Shown: in pieces, positions 31,263 to 41,324 of the stretch
Position numbering within the stretch: position 1 is the stretch's first letter
Layout: every line of letters starts with the position of its first letter
DNA from: Trachythela sp. YZ-2020
Taxonomy: Eukaryota; Cnidaria; Anthozoa; Malacalcyonacea; Clavulariidae
NCBI GenBank assembly: GCA_016169945.1
Contig: JADLSH010000199.1
Coordinates: forward strand, 3,682,501 to 3,746,500
Length of the DNA stretch: 64,000 nucleotides
Reading direction: 5' to 3'
Position numbers and translations under genes: made by a program
Notes under the pieces: model-generated
The model's database searches: none
What the model was told of the DNA's origin: nothing
Seen by the model: the letters and a program-made list of their open reading frames with translations, nothing else

Positions 31263-31729
31263 GGCCAATTAAAAAAAGTTTTTAGATTTTCATCGCCGCC
31301 CGCCCCTGAAAAATTGGCCGCCCGAAATATTTTTATTATTATTAAATCGGAATTAGTCGGATAGTCGGAAACCGAACGTTGGCGGCCATATCGTTTCAAC
31401 ATGCCTTTCGCAGTGAACTCCATAAATTTCTAATATCAAATTGAGTTCACTGGCCTTTCGTTGTCGTACAAATACGAAGAGGAACACAAGTTTTGTATGT
31501 TTTGAGAACATGGTCTCGTATTTAGGCATAGACGTTAAAATGGCTCTTGACTATGACTATTTCTTGCGCAGACAAAATGTGTGAAATGGAAAACAACCTT
31601 TTAACCCGTTTTTAAATGGGGAAATATACTACTTCGGCTATTAAAAAATAAATAAAATAAAAATCCGCCCGCCCGCCCCACGTTTTTCAAAAAATCTGAT
31701 GAAAAACTAAAAACTTTTTTTAATTGGCC
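31263..31729. mobile_element. Harbinger-like MITE with TTA target duplication
   Basis: Ends GGCCAATTAAAAAAAGTTTT / AAACTTTTTTTAATTGGCC, flanked on both sides by TTA (31260-31262 and 31730-31732). CCGCCCGCCC occurs near each end. A 3-bp TWA duplication is typical of PIF/Harbinger; no transposase is present. Confidence 0.65.
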
Positions 31730-31879
31730 TTATGCTGCGCTTTGGCAGCACTTTCCTTGTGGTAGTAACTTCTAGTAGCTAGTCAATGCAACCAGTCGAA
31801 GATTTTGTACATTATAAAAGAATATACGGAACGTATATTGGTAAAAAAACACACTAAAAGAAAGCTTAGAAACTGCTTA

Positions 31880-32771
31880 GGGACCGGTCATAAAGTATGT
31901 GTACTGGGGGGGTGGAGGGTATTCCAAAATACTACCATAAAATTTGGTACCCCCCCGAAAAGCGTCGGAAAATATTTAATACCCCCCTCAAAGGTGATGA
32001 AATGTTTCGTACCCCCCCCCCCCCACCCAACCAATCACCCTCCCCCCCCATGAAACAAATATAAATGCCAAGAACGTAACATAATCTGTTACAAATTGTT
32101 ATTGGTAATCCAAGTTTTGAGCATTTCCATAAATTTAATAGTGCTCTTTTACACCACATGTATCCAATCCGTACTTTTGTATGCTTGCCAGTATTCCATT
32201 AATAGGACTTGCCTGACTATCTTTTCCGTACCTAATAATAAAGTCGAAAGAGGTCCCGGCCATGCGCATTATTTATGATATATCAACAGAACGTCGTGAC
32301 GTATTTCATATCTTTTTCAATATTTAAATCATTCTAAACGAGTAGGGGAGCTGCCCGACGGTAAAATTACGTAATCAAAGACTGTTCAGGTTGCAGAGAT
32401 GTCAAACTAATAGGTTCCGATCGAGACACTTTCCGATAAATGGTACTGTGCTACAGGGGCGTAGGAACATATTCAATATTGGGGAGGGCCAAGCTCACGA
32501 GGCACCACCATGGTTGGCGCCAAGCGAAAATTTTTTTAAATTTGAAGCCCCCAGATCGCCGGAAACGGCCGTTTCAGAGTCTTATCTACCTCTTTTAGTG
32601 TGCTAAAGTTTGTAGTTTTAATCATAGACATAGTATTAGACTCATTTTTTGTTTCGTACCCCCCACAAATGTCGTAATTCGTCTCATACCCCCCCAAAGG
32701 TTAGATAATTTGTTTCGTACCCCCCCAACTTACCCTCCACCCCCCAGTACACATACTTTATGACCGGTCCC
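31880..32771. mobile_element. TIR element, GGGACCGGTCATAAAGTATG ends
   Basis: About 40-bp inverted ends bound 892 bp: GGGACCGGTCATAAAGTATG at the left, its complement at the right, then a G/C run and TGGAGGGT. The interior has repeated TTTCGTACCCCCCC motifs and a nested repeat at 32452-32612. Related ends bound 46817-47790. Confidence 0.75.
32452..32612 (-). repeat. Dispersed repeat nested in the 31880 element
   Basis: Opposite-strand copy of 28152-28312: ACCATGGTTGGCGCC, AGAGTCTTATCTACCTCTTT. Starts at ACAGGGGCGTAGGAACATAT. Confidence 0.5.
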
Positions 32772-32897
32772 AAAAACATACATATTGTTTAAATTTCAAA
32801 GGTTTACGATTATAAAGAAAAAATTGTGGTTTCTTCGCAGATAAATTAAAAGTCTCCGAAAATATAAACTTCCCGCGGGTCGCGGCTTGCTTCAAAG

Positions 32898-33328
32898 TAG
32901 TGGTGGGCGATATATCGAAAAAATATCGATAACTTCGATATTTGCAAGTATCGTATCGGTATCGATAAGTATTTTCAAGTATCGACAATTTCGATACTTG
33001 TCACGTGTTACGAAATTTTGAGTTTTAGTCACTGAACTCTTGCATAACCGGACTGCGATTAACAGGGGGACTCATGAGGAGCAATTGGTAGGGGGAGGGT
33101 TAATGGGGATATTATTGGTGCATACAAGGATAGAAGGGACACGGACACTTATGTATATACTTGAGTTGAAAAATATCATTTGAGTTGAATTTACTATATT
33201 GAAATTTCGGTATACATTCATATACAATTTTGAGTATCGGTATCGAATATCGTATCGAAACAGTGGTATCGAGGCAAAAGTAACCGGTATCGTATCGAAG
33301 TCAAAATTCCCAGTATCGCCCACCACTA
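32898..33328. mobile_element. hAT-type MITE
   Basis: Ends TAGTGGTGGGCGATA / TATCGCCCACCACTA with flanking 8-bp copies CTTCAAAG and CTTCAAAT (7 of 8 identical), the target-site size of hAT elements. Inside are many ATCGATA/GTATCG repeats. 431 bp, no ORF. Confidence 0.8.
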
Positions 33329-33467
33329 CTTCAAATTAAAGTTCAAACATTCTTGCCGGGTCACGAATATTCCACGCGTGGGACGCGATCATGACGTCTG
33401 ATCTATATAGATCGGATTTCAAACTGTACTAACTGTAGCCTGTAGGGAGCCACCTCTGGGGAGCCAC

Positions 33468-33477
33468 CTTATAAAGT
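33468..33477 (+). promoter_or_regulatory. Candidate TATA box of P450 gene 1
   Basis: CTTATAAAGT, about 45 bp before the ATG at 33517. Position would give a very short 5' leader. A perfect palindrome GATCTATATAGATC lies at 33400-33413. Confidence 0.4.
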
Positions 33478-33516
33478 GGCGATTAAAAGTGGGAAAGTTT
33501 CATATTAAAAGAAATC

Positions 33517-35061
33517 ATGAATTTTGGCGTTTTAACCTTACTTTTGTACTTCATTACCACTATCTTGTTTGGTTTTCTTTGTCTATTCTTGTGTTTAATG
33601 CTATACTTGCATTATATACACAAACGCAACGCTCATTTGCCAGGACCACCTCGTTCAAGCTTCATATTTGGTAACCTTGCTGACTACTGGAAATACAAGA
33701 AAGCGACAGGCAGAACTTTGGACGAATATGCGCTGGAAAAACGTCTCGAATATGGACCAATCTTTTTGCTGACTTATTTTCACAGAGCTATAGTATACCT
33801 TGGCGACCCAAGCTATGTTAGAGAAGTATTTGTAAACAACAATAAATATCTACATAAGCCTTCCTTTGTTTACAATAAGTTTGGATTTATATTTGGCGAG
33901 AGGGGTATGGGATATGGCATAGTTGCGAATGTCGATGATTTATCGTGGCGTAAAAGACGGCACATTATGAACCCTGCTTTTCATCGAAAACGCTTAAAAG
34001 ATTTCATGACAAATTTTAACGATGTTTCCAATAGATTTTTGATTCGCATGAGCAAGGTAGCTGATGGCAGTAAACCTGTAAGTATGGTCGAAGAATTTGC
34101 AAAAGTTGCGCTTGAAGCTATAAGTCAAGTGTCGTTTAACATCAATACCAATGCAATTGAGGACCCTGAATCCCCATTTCCCTCTGCAATTCGCAACTAC
34201 CTCAAAGGGGTACAAGCAAACTTTGACATTCCCATAAGCTCTGCATTTTTGGGGATTTTTCAGTTTAAATTATTCCAGAAAGCTTCCCAAAGAGTTCAAA
34301 TAAATGCGGCGCGATTTCTCAGAAAATTTGCCTCGGATTGCGTTTCCACTCGAATGAAGGACATTGATGAAAACAAGGATGTACCTAACGACTTGCTAAG
34401 TCTTTTAATTAACGATGGTAGCTTAGCGAGGGAGGAGATCATTGATGAATTCATAACAATCTTTATTGCTGGCCAAGAAACAACAGCAAACTCGTTGGCA
34501 TTTACATTATATGAAATCTTGAGCAACCCCCATGTTGAGGCAAAGCTTTTGAATGAAATCAAAGAAGTGCTCTGTGATCAAGAAGAAGTTGAATTTGATG
34601 ATTTAGCAAAACTCAAGTACATTGGCCAGGTATTGGAGGAAAGTCTACGAAAACACCCCATTGCCCTTGCACCTTTCAGAGTTTTGCGAAAAGATATCAC
34701 GGTTGGAGGTTATCAAATACCAAAAGGAGGTGGGGTCTCTACCAATTCCCTGTTATTCGCCATGAACCCGGAAATCTGGAAAAACCCAGAAATTTTTGAC
34801 CCAGAAAGATTTGCTGATGCTGCAAACATCCCAAACTTGAGCATGACGCATTTTCCTTTTTCTGTTGGTCCTCGTAATTGCATTGGACAAACGTTTGCAA
34901 AGTTTGAGTCCAAAGTTATCCTCGCAAAGCTGTTTCAAACGTTTCAGTTCAAGCTTCTGCCAAATCAAACTGATCGAATGGTAAGCAGGTTGACCATGAC
35001 TCCTCGAGATGGGGTGATGTGTGAAGTTAGCAGATGCACTTGCAGGTATGATGGGGAGTGA
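33517..35061 (+). CDS. Cytochrome P450, CYP46-like, gene 1
   Basis: 514-codon intronless P450, full length for a microsomal enzyme. Seen: N-terminal membrane anchor (about residues 5-33), HLPGPPRSSF hinge (40-49), helix C WRKRR (144-148), I-helix oxygen-activation AGQETT (318-323), ExxR at 375-378, PERF (429-432) and heme loop FPFSVGPRNCIG (446-457) with ligand Cys455. The HLPGPP.SFI.GNL..(F/Y)WK start and FPFSVG.R.CIGQ.F loop resemble CYP46 (cholesterol 24-hydroxylase), so a sterol or other lipid hydroxylase in the ER membrane is likely; the substrate cannot be read from sequence. The start is the first ATG in frame and matches the paralogs. ATTAAA at 35100-35105 may be the poly(A) signal. 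Unlike its neighbours, it has Leu-Ala-Pro after ExxR. Confidence 0.92.
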   Translation: MNFGVLTLLLYFITTILFGFLCLFLCLMLYLHYIHKRNAHLPGPPRSSFIFGNLADYWKYKKATGRTLDEYALEKRLEYGPIFLLTYFHRAIVYLGDPSYVREVFVNNNKYLHKPSFVYNKFGFIFGERGMGYGIVANVDDLSWRKRRHIMNPAFHRKRLKDFMTNFNDVSNRFLIRMSKVADGSKPVSMVEEFAKVALEAISQVSFNINTNAIEDPESPFPSAIRNYLKGVQANFDIPISSAFLGIFQFKLFQKASQRVQINAARFLRKFASDCVSTRMKDIDENKDVPNDLLSLLINDGSLAREEIIDEFITIFIAGQETTANSLAFTLYEILSNPHVEAKLLNEIKEVLCDQEEVEFDDLAKLKYIGQVLEESLRKHPIALAPFRVLRKDITVGGYQIPKGGGVSTNSLLFAMNPEIWKNPEIFDPERFADAANIPNLSMTHFPFSVGPRNCIGQTFAKFESKVILAKLFQTFQFKLLPNQTDRMVSRLTMTPRDGVMCEVSRCTCRYDGE

Positions 35062-35330
35062 GGGGGACTGTAATTGCTGCTCAAAATTTTTTAGAAGACA
35101 TTAAATGATAACTATTTGTTACCTAATGACCTGTCTAGCATAAGACAGAGTAAAATATTTAAGTAAGGTGCATTGAGTTGGCACAATGTGCATGTTCTAA
35201 TGCCTATTGATTTTACTTGTCATGGAAAAGATATTGGATGTTGATGGTTTGACCCAATGGGTTTTACTCACTGAGTTTGACGAGCCTATCTGCTCATGTC
35301 TTTTGTTGACCAGTAAAATTGTCTACAATG
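35062..35330. repeat. 3' flank shared among the P450 genes
   Basis: TAATGACCTGTCTAGCATAA, GTAAGGTGCATTGAGTTGGC and GACCCAATGGGTTTTACTCA recur after gene 2 (38695-38757 and 39803-40080), gene 3 (42873-43065), the broken copy (50970-51200) and, shortened, gene 5. The duplication unit therefore included downstream DNA. Confidence 0.8.
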
Positions 35331-36625
35331 AAACAGCAAAATATGTCTTGAGTGAGTAGCTAGTTTGGACAGTCTGCAGATATATAGTGAAATACTGAAT
35401 TTAAACTTTTAATATTTCTGTAATTCATATCCACATTTTGTTACTTACTTAATTAATTAAATTTGATTCTGATCAATACTCTGATTCAACCTAATTAATT
35501 TGCATGCTGTAATATGATATAGGTGTTAATTGATAGTTAATTGGACAGTGAATAATTTAGTGATAATTAGGAATTGGAGCTCAGAACAATACATTTTGTG
35601 TTTGTATGAAAGTGCAGAAGTGTGCAGTTTCAAGCTGCAGAGACCTACTCTTCAGGTATTGTAAGATGATCATTTTTAATGCGTGTTTAGTCGATAAATT
35701 TCCAATATATTACAAAAATGTCTACAGCGTTGAACACGGTTTTCCCAGGGCACTTACATATAGGACGGTGCGTGAAGTAGCCTGGAGCGAGTACGTTTTT
35801 GGTGAATATCAACGAGGTTGGGTGAAAATTGAAGAAGAAACATAAGATTTCGCAGCATTTTAAGTGTGAATAGAAGCTATTTGAATATTTAAGTGTAATG
35901 TCACTTAGAGTACGGAGTCAGTTTGAATTTAGCAAAAATTCTGTTTTCAGAGAGAATTTATCATCGATAATGCGCGTGCCTTCGGTCACTTCGAATGGAG
36001 ACTAAATTTCAAATGAGAATACAGGGCATTTTTAATACCGTAAGTGACAAAATGTGAATGCAGATTTTCACATCATCCCTTTGCGCAGATAACTACGCTT
36101 TGCGTACCTATTTTTTTAATTGCCTGAGACTAAGTGTATGATATGATAGCACTTTTCAATTTCTCTTCGATCAGTGCCAAACTGAGTCATAAATTAAAAT
36201 AATGAACGCGCAAAACAACTGTTATGAACGCGCGTTGAGTCGTTTAAATTTTGACGTTTCCAAGGTCATTTTCAGAAGACAGGGCGTGTGTTTATTTTGT
36301 TCACGTGCACTGTGCACACGTATTCACATGACGTTTCCCTGCGGGGTCCATCTTGCTCAAGTGCCTTGCATACTATACTTTGCAGGGCGATACCAGGATG
36401 TGGGACTACATCATAGGGGTTACATAAAGAACCTTGGTATCGCTGGGTACTCGGTATCACCCAGCACTAATAATTGGTGCTCAGCAAAAAAAACCCAAAG
36501 AGCTTGAAGAGCGCTAGACACCATGACGGTTATTGTTATAACAATGTAAGATACATTTTTTTATATCATCACGAGATATACCTGTACGATGCAAAAAAAT
36601 GAGTAAAAGTATGAGTAAAATGAGT
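35331..36625. other. Intergenic, A/T-rich, no gene seen
   Basis: Rich in TTAATTAAT near 35400-35550. GTGGGACTAC...GGTATCGCTGGG...GGTATCACCCAGCACTA near 36398-36470 resembles an end of a hAT-type element but has no clear partner. Nothing else recognised. Confidence 0.5.
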
Positions 36626-37052
36626 CAAACTGACGTTACGCAATTTTCCCGATTTTCGAAGATTTTCATATTCGTTTTTCTTGATTTTTCTTCATCAATT
36701 TGGTAGGGTTAGGTTAGGGTTAGGGGTTAGGGTAGGTTTTAGGGTTAGGGTCAGTTACAAAGTTTTTAACTTTACCACAGAATAGGAAATGACCAGAAAG
36801 GCCACTCAGCAGTGCAACGTGAGACCCTATTTTTATGCAGTTATCTGGCCAGAATAATGGCGGACCAGCTAGTTCAGCGTGTTTATTGGTCAGAAAATGC
36901 AATTGACTGGCTAGAATAATGGTAATGAACATGCGTAATACGACATGCGCAGCGTCAAAAACTTCAAAGGTTCGGCCTCAAGTGGCCCTTCTAGTCATTT
37001 CCTATTCTATGACTTTACTTCAAAGTTGAAAAAATGACGTAACGTCAGTTTG
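36626..37052. mobile_element. Inverted-repeat element carrying a telomere-like tract
   Basis: Ends CAAACTGACGTTACG / CGTAACGTCAGTTTG are perfect inverted copies. A second inverted pair (CAGAATAGGAAATGACCAGA / TCTAGTCATTTCCTATTCTA) lies inside at about 36778-37012. Confidence 0.6.
36703..36755 (+). repeat. Interstitial telomere-like TTAGGG tract
   Basis: About 50 bp of degenerate TTAGGG units (TTAGGTTAGGGTTAGGGG, TTAGGGTAGG, TTAGGGTTAGGG). Confidence 0.85.
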
Positions 37053-37161
37053 GTAGATGGAAACAAGTAGCGACCAAAGAGAAGTAGTGGCAATTATTGA
37101 GAGGTTTACTGTAATCACTGATATGCCATGGTTTAATTAACGTTTGATTTTAAAATAAATC

Positions 37162-38694
37162 ATGAATTTTAGCGTTTTGACCTTACTTTTGTGCTTCATT
37201 GGTGCAATTTTAGCTGGATTTGTTTGTCTATTCTTGTGTTTAATGCTATACTTGCATTATATACACGAACGCAACGCTCATTTGCCAGGACCACCTCGTT
37301 CAAGCTTCATATTTGGTAACCTTGCTGACTATTGGAAATACAAGAAAGTGACAGGCAAACCTTTGGCCGAATATGTGCTGGAAAAGCGACTGGAATATGG
37401 ACCAATCTTTTTGATGACCTATTTCTACAGAGCTGTAGTATACCTTGGCGACCCAAGCTATATTAGAGAAGTATTTATAAACAACAATAAATATCTACGT
37501 AAGCCTTCCCTTGTTTACAATAAGATAGGATTTATATTTGGCGAGAGGGGTATGGGATATGGCATACTTACAAATACGGATGAGTTATTGTGGCGTAAGA
37601 GACGGCACATTATCAACCCTGCTTTTCACCGAAAATGCTTAAAAGATTTCATGACAAATTTTAATGATGTTTCCAATAGATTTTTAATTCGCATGGGCAA
37701 GGTAGCTGATGACGGTAAACCTGTAAGTATGGTTGAAGAATTTGCAAAAGTCACACTCGAAGCTATAAGTCAAGTGTCATTTAACATCAATACCAATGCA
37801 ATTGAGGACCCTGAATCCCCATTTCCTTCTGCAATTCGCAACTACGTCAAAGGGGTACAAGCAAATTTTCACATTCCCATAAGCTCTGCATTTTTGGGGA
37901 TTTTTCAGTTTAAGCTATTCCAGAATGCTTCCCAAAGAGTTCAAATAGATGCAGCAAGATTCCTCCGAAAGTTTGCCTCGGATTGCATTTCCACTAGAAT
38001 GAAGGACATTGATGAAAACAAGGATGTACCTAATGACCTGCTAAGTATTTTAATTAACGATGGTAGCTTAACGAGGGAGGAGATCATTGATGAATTCATA
38101 ACAGTCTTTATTGCTGGCCAAGAAACCACAGCAAATTCGTTGGCATTTACATTATATGAAATCTTGAGCAACCCCCATGTTGAGGCAAAGCTTTTGAATG
38201 AAATCAAAGAAGTGCTCGGTGACCAAGAAGAAGTTGAATTTGATGATTTAGCAAAACTCAAGTACATTGGCCAGGTATTAGAGGAAAGTCTACGAAGACA
38301 CTTCATCGCCCCTGGACCTGTCAGAGTTTTGGGAGAAGATATCACGGTTGGAGGTTATCAAATACCGAAAGGCAATGGAGTTGGTAGTTATTCCCTGTTG
38401 TTTGACATGAACCCAGAAATTTGGAAAGACCCCAAAGTTTTTGACCCAGAAAGATTTACTGATGCCAAAAACATCCCAAACTTGGGCATGACACATTTTC
38501 CATTTTCTGTTGGTCCTCGAAATTGTATTGGACAAACATTTGCAAAGTTTGAGTCCAAAGTTATCCTCGCAAAGGTTTTTCAAACGTTTCAGTTCAAGCT
38601 TCTGCCAAATCAAACTGATCGAGTTGATCAAAGGATGACAATGACACCTCGAGATGGTGTGATGTGCGACGTGAGCATACGCACTGGGGAGTAA
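37162..38694 (+). CDS. Cytochrome P450, CYP46-like, gene 2
   Basis: 510 codons, intronless, with a C-terminus four residues shorter than gene 1 (ends SIRTGE). All hallmark motifs are at the same positions as in gene 1: PGPP hinge, WRKRR, AGQETT, ExxR, PERF, and FPFSVGPRNCIG with Cys455. Odd point: the residue right after ExxR and RH is Phe (EESLRRHFIAPG), where every paralog has Pro. This lies at the start of substrate recognition site 5. The C-terminal loop RVDQRMTMTP (SRS6 area) is also private to this gene, so it may act on a different substrate. ATTAAA at 38743-38748 is a candidate poly(A) signal, just upstream of a pogo-like insertion. Confidence 0.92.
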   Translation: MNFSVLTLLLCFIGAILAGFVCLFLCLMLYLHYIHERNAHLPGPPRSSFIFGNLADYWKYKKVTGKPLAEYVLEKRLEYGPIFLMTYFYRAVVYLGDPSYIREVFINNNKYLRKPSLVYNKIGFIFGERGMGYGILTNTDELLWRKRRHIINPAFHRKCLKDFMTNFNDVSNRFLIRMGKVADDGKPVSMVEEFAKVTLEAISQVSFNINTNAIEDPESPFPSAIRNYVKGVQANFHIPISSAFLGIFQFKLFQNASQRVQIDAARFLRKFASDCISTRMKDIDENKDVPNDLLSILINDGSLTREEIIDEFITVFIAGQETTANSLAFTLYEILSNPHVEAKLLNEIKEVLGDQEEVEFDDLAKLKYIGQVLEESLRRHFIAPGPVRVLGEDITVGGYQIPKGNGVGSYSLLFDMNPEIWKDPKVFDPERFTDAKNIPNLGMTHFPFSVGPRNCIGQTFAKFESKVILAKVFQTFQFKLLPNQTDRVDQRMTMTPRDGVMCDVSIRTGE

Positions 38695-38757
38695 GTACGA
38701 TGGGGAGTAAGGGGAACTGTATTTGCTGGACTTTTAGAATCCATTAAATGATAACTA

Positions 38758-39802
38758 CAGTCGAACCCCTATTAATGTACACCTCTCTTAAGTGGACACC
38801 CCTTTTAAGCGAACGCATATCACAGGTCCCAATAATTTATTTAATAAAATACTATTATCATAACCCCAATTAAGCGGACACCTCTCTTAAGCGGTAGCAG
38901 ACACCTTGCTTGAGGTCCCAATGAGCAAGTCAACCCCTCTTAAGCGGTCAGACGACAGATGGTCTAATATAATTTTCATAAGAATCTGCAACAGTAAATA
39001 TCAATTCAAAGTAATTTATGAGGCATATAAGATGACAGCCTGAACTGATTTTATAGATCAAACCTATAATTTGTCTTTCAACCAGTTACAAGAGAAACTT
39101 AAGCTTGGAAGTTATATTATAAAATAACATGTATATAACGCGTGCTCTGATTGGTCAAAACCCGTGTTTGGATCAGGCCATCCAAACACGGAAGACTATC
39201 GTGTTGTTGTTATTTTATAAAACAATTACTTTATGGTTTCCTTGTTTGGATGGCCTGATCCAAACACTTGGGAATGTTGCTCGAGTTAAGAAAAGCTTGC
39301 AAAATCACTCGCCTTCGGCTCGAGATTTCGCGCGCTTTTCTTAACTCTCGCAACATTCCCGCGTGTTTGGATCAGGCCATCCAAACACAGAAACCATAAA
39401 GTAATTGTATATTAACCTGCTTGGAACTTAACTCGCAGGGAAGTTCCACGCCATAACCAGCCCCTCTGTTGACACATTTACCCTTGATTATTACATTTCC
39501 TGAATTAGTCACGCGCTTCACAAAATTTGTTACCGACAGTGGTGATAGCGCCATCAACTTAGGGATGTGACCAATAACTTCCACATCATCTGACATTTCA
39601 TTTGGATGAATGTAAAATTTCATTGTATTCGTTTGTACTCTGTCAGGTTCATCTCACAGACATGCTTGAGCTTTGCCTTTATATTATAGATTGTTAACTG
39701 TTTTGAATATACTCTTACACAAATTTGTCTCCTGCTGTGACCCCGTTTAAGCGGACACCTTGGCCAGGACCCGAAGGTGTCTGCTTAATAGGGGTTCGAC
39801 TG
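38758..39802. mobile_element. Pogo/Tc1-mariner-type non-autonomous element in the gene 2 flank
   Basis: Perfect 18-bp ends CAGTCGAACCCCTATTAA / TTAATAGGGGTTCGACTG, TA on both sides, and repeated AAGCGGACACC motifs near both ends. The uninterrupted site is visible after gene 1 (GATAACTATTTGTTACC). No transposase ORF. A foldback (39223-39407) is nested inside. Confidence 0.85.
39223..39407. repeat. Nested foldback with GTTTGGATCAGGCC arms
   Basis: Arms CAATTACTTTATGGTTTC...GTTTGGATGGCCTGATCC...GGGAATGTTGC...TTAAGAAAAGC and their inverse fold around a CGCCTTCGGCTCG loop. A third copy of the GGATCAGGCCATCC palindrome lies at 39164-39190. Confidence 0.75.
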
Positions 39803-41324
39803 TATTTGTCACCTAATGACCTGTCTAGCACAAGACAACATAAACTTTAAAGTAAGGTGCATTGAGTTGGCACAATGTACAGTACGTGTCTAATATTAAT
39901 GCACACTTTTTTGTTATTTTACTTTTTCTAATACCTATTGATTTTTTCCCTGCGAGCAGAGGTCTCTGTAAAAATTGATTTTACCTCTCATGAAAAAGAT
40001 ATTGGATATTGATGGTTTGACCCAATGGGTTTTACTCACTGAGTTTGACGAGCCTATCTGCTCATGTCTTTTGTTCACCATGCAATGCTTTTCTGATTTT
40101 ATTCTTTTTAATGTCTGTTAAGATCCATTAATGTCCAAGGTTTATCTCATCAGCATTCAGCAAGTAAATTGTTTACCATAAGCAATATAATATGCCTTGA
40201 TTGAGTAGCTAATAGCTAGGTGGCTGTGACGTTTCTCTGTGTAACGTCATGGAAAAAATCGATAGTTTTTCAAGAGTCTTGCAGTCGGACCATAATTAGA
40301 AGAGTATTAGAAAAATTTAACAACTTGATAAAAACGCCATCACCGGTCTATTTATTCTATACATTATATTATTTTTGTTTATTTTCAAAATCTTTTAATG
40401 TGTGGTACTTGATTGATAAGGGGAACAAGCACAAGAGTTTCGGGACAAAATGACATAATATGTATGAATACCACAAATAATTTTACAGTCAAAATACTAG
40501 AACCTTCCAGGGATTGATCCAGCATGATCTGATAGGGGGGGGGGGTGCTAAGCAGGTGTTGGTCATGAAGCAGGGTGTGGCCGGCATCCGAAGCAAGGTA
40601 TCACTAAGGATGCCCTGCAGGGTCAAGGGGGTCATTTTGTCAGAAAAGTTTTGAAAAATTTGATTGCCTAGATGGTCAAAAAGGCCTATACTATCAATGG
40701 CCAGATATTTGTCATTTTTCCTAAAGTTCCAAAAATCAATTTTGGAAAAATTTAGCTAGAACTGCCCATTTTAAGTTTCAGAATTACCATTTTATATTTA
40801 GAACTGCCCATTTTGGAAAAAGGGAGGCCTTGGCTTAGGATGACGGGATGACCCCTGCAATTCCCAGAACGCCTTTTTTTGTTTGATGAGTGTGGCGTTT
40901 TTGTGAAATGACGTTTTTGTGAAATGTCTAAGGTTGAATTTTACAGCTGAACCAAAGCTAAAAGAGTAGGTAATAACACATCTACTTTATATAGTGGGAC
41001 GATTCATATAAATTTTATAGTTAAAAGTACAAATATTTATTTTACCATTTTGTACAAAAACTCAAAAAGTAAAAAGTTGCGTGTTGCTATGGTTACAGTG
41101 ATTGATTAAATACTTCATGTAAATAAAATCATGTTCCAATAAATTTTGGGAAGTATCCTGTATTTCTAGTATGCGAAGTATTCTTACATGAAGTTTCACT
41201 GTTGTGGAGGAATGCAGGCAGGATGGTGATGGGCTGATGGCATAATGCGCGCCTTCCGCAAACAAAAGTGGCAATTATATTATTAGGAGGTTTAACAAAC
41301 ATTTGATTTTATATAAAAGAAATC
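39803..41324. other. Spacer between P450 genes 2 and 3
   Basis: 39803-40300 continues the shared 3' flank. 40496-40885 (CCAGGGATTGATCCAGC, GGATGCCCTGCAGGGTCAAG, AGAACTGCCCATTTTGGAAA) recurs upstream of gene 5 in two pieces, 51472-51679 and 52645-52905. TATATAAAAG at 41309-41318 sits directly before the shared leader GAAATCATG. No other gene seen. Confidence 0.7.

Noticed and set aside
31805..32159. Proline/glycine-rich frames at 31805-32159
   Set aside because: Produced by C/G runs inside a TIR element.
36202..36507. 101-codon open frame between P450 genes 1 and 2
   Set aside because: No paralogous frame in other spacers and no recognised motif.
37941..38345. Antisense frames of 88-135 codons within each P450 gene
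   Set aside because: They are shadows of the conserved P450 coding sequence, present in all copies for that reason alone.
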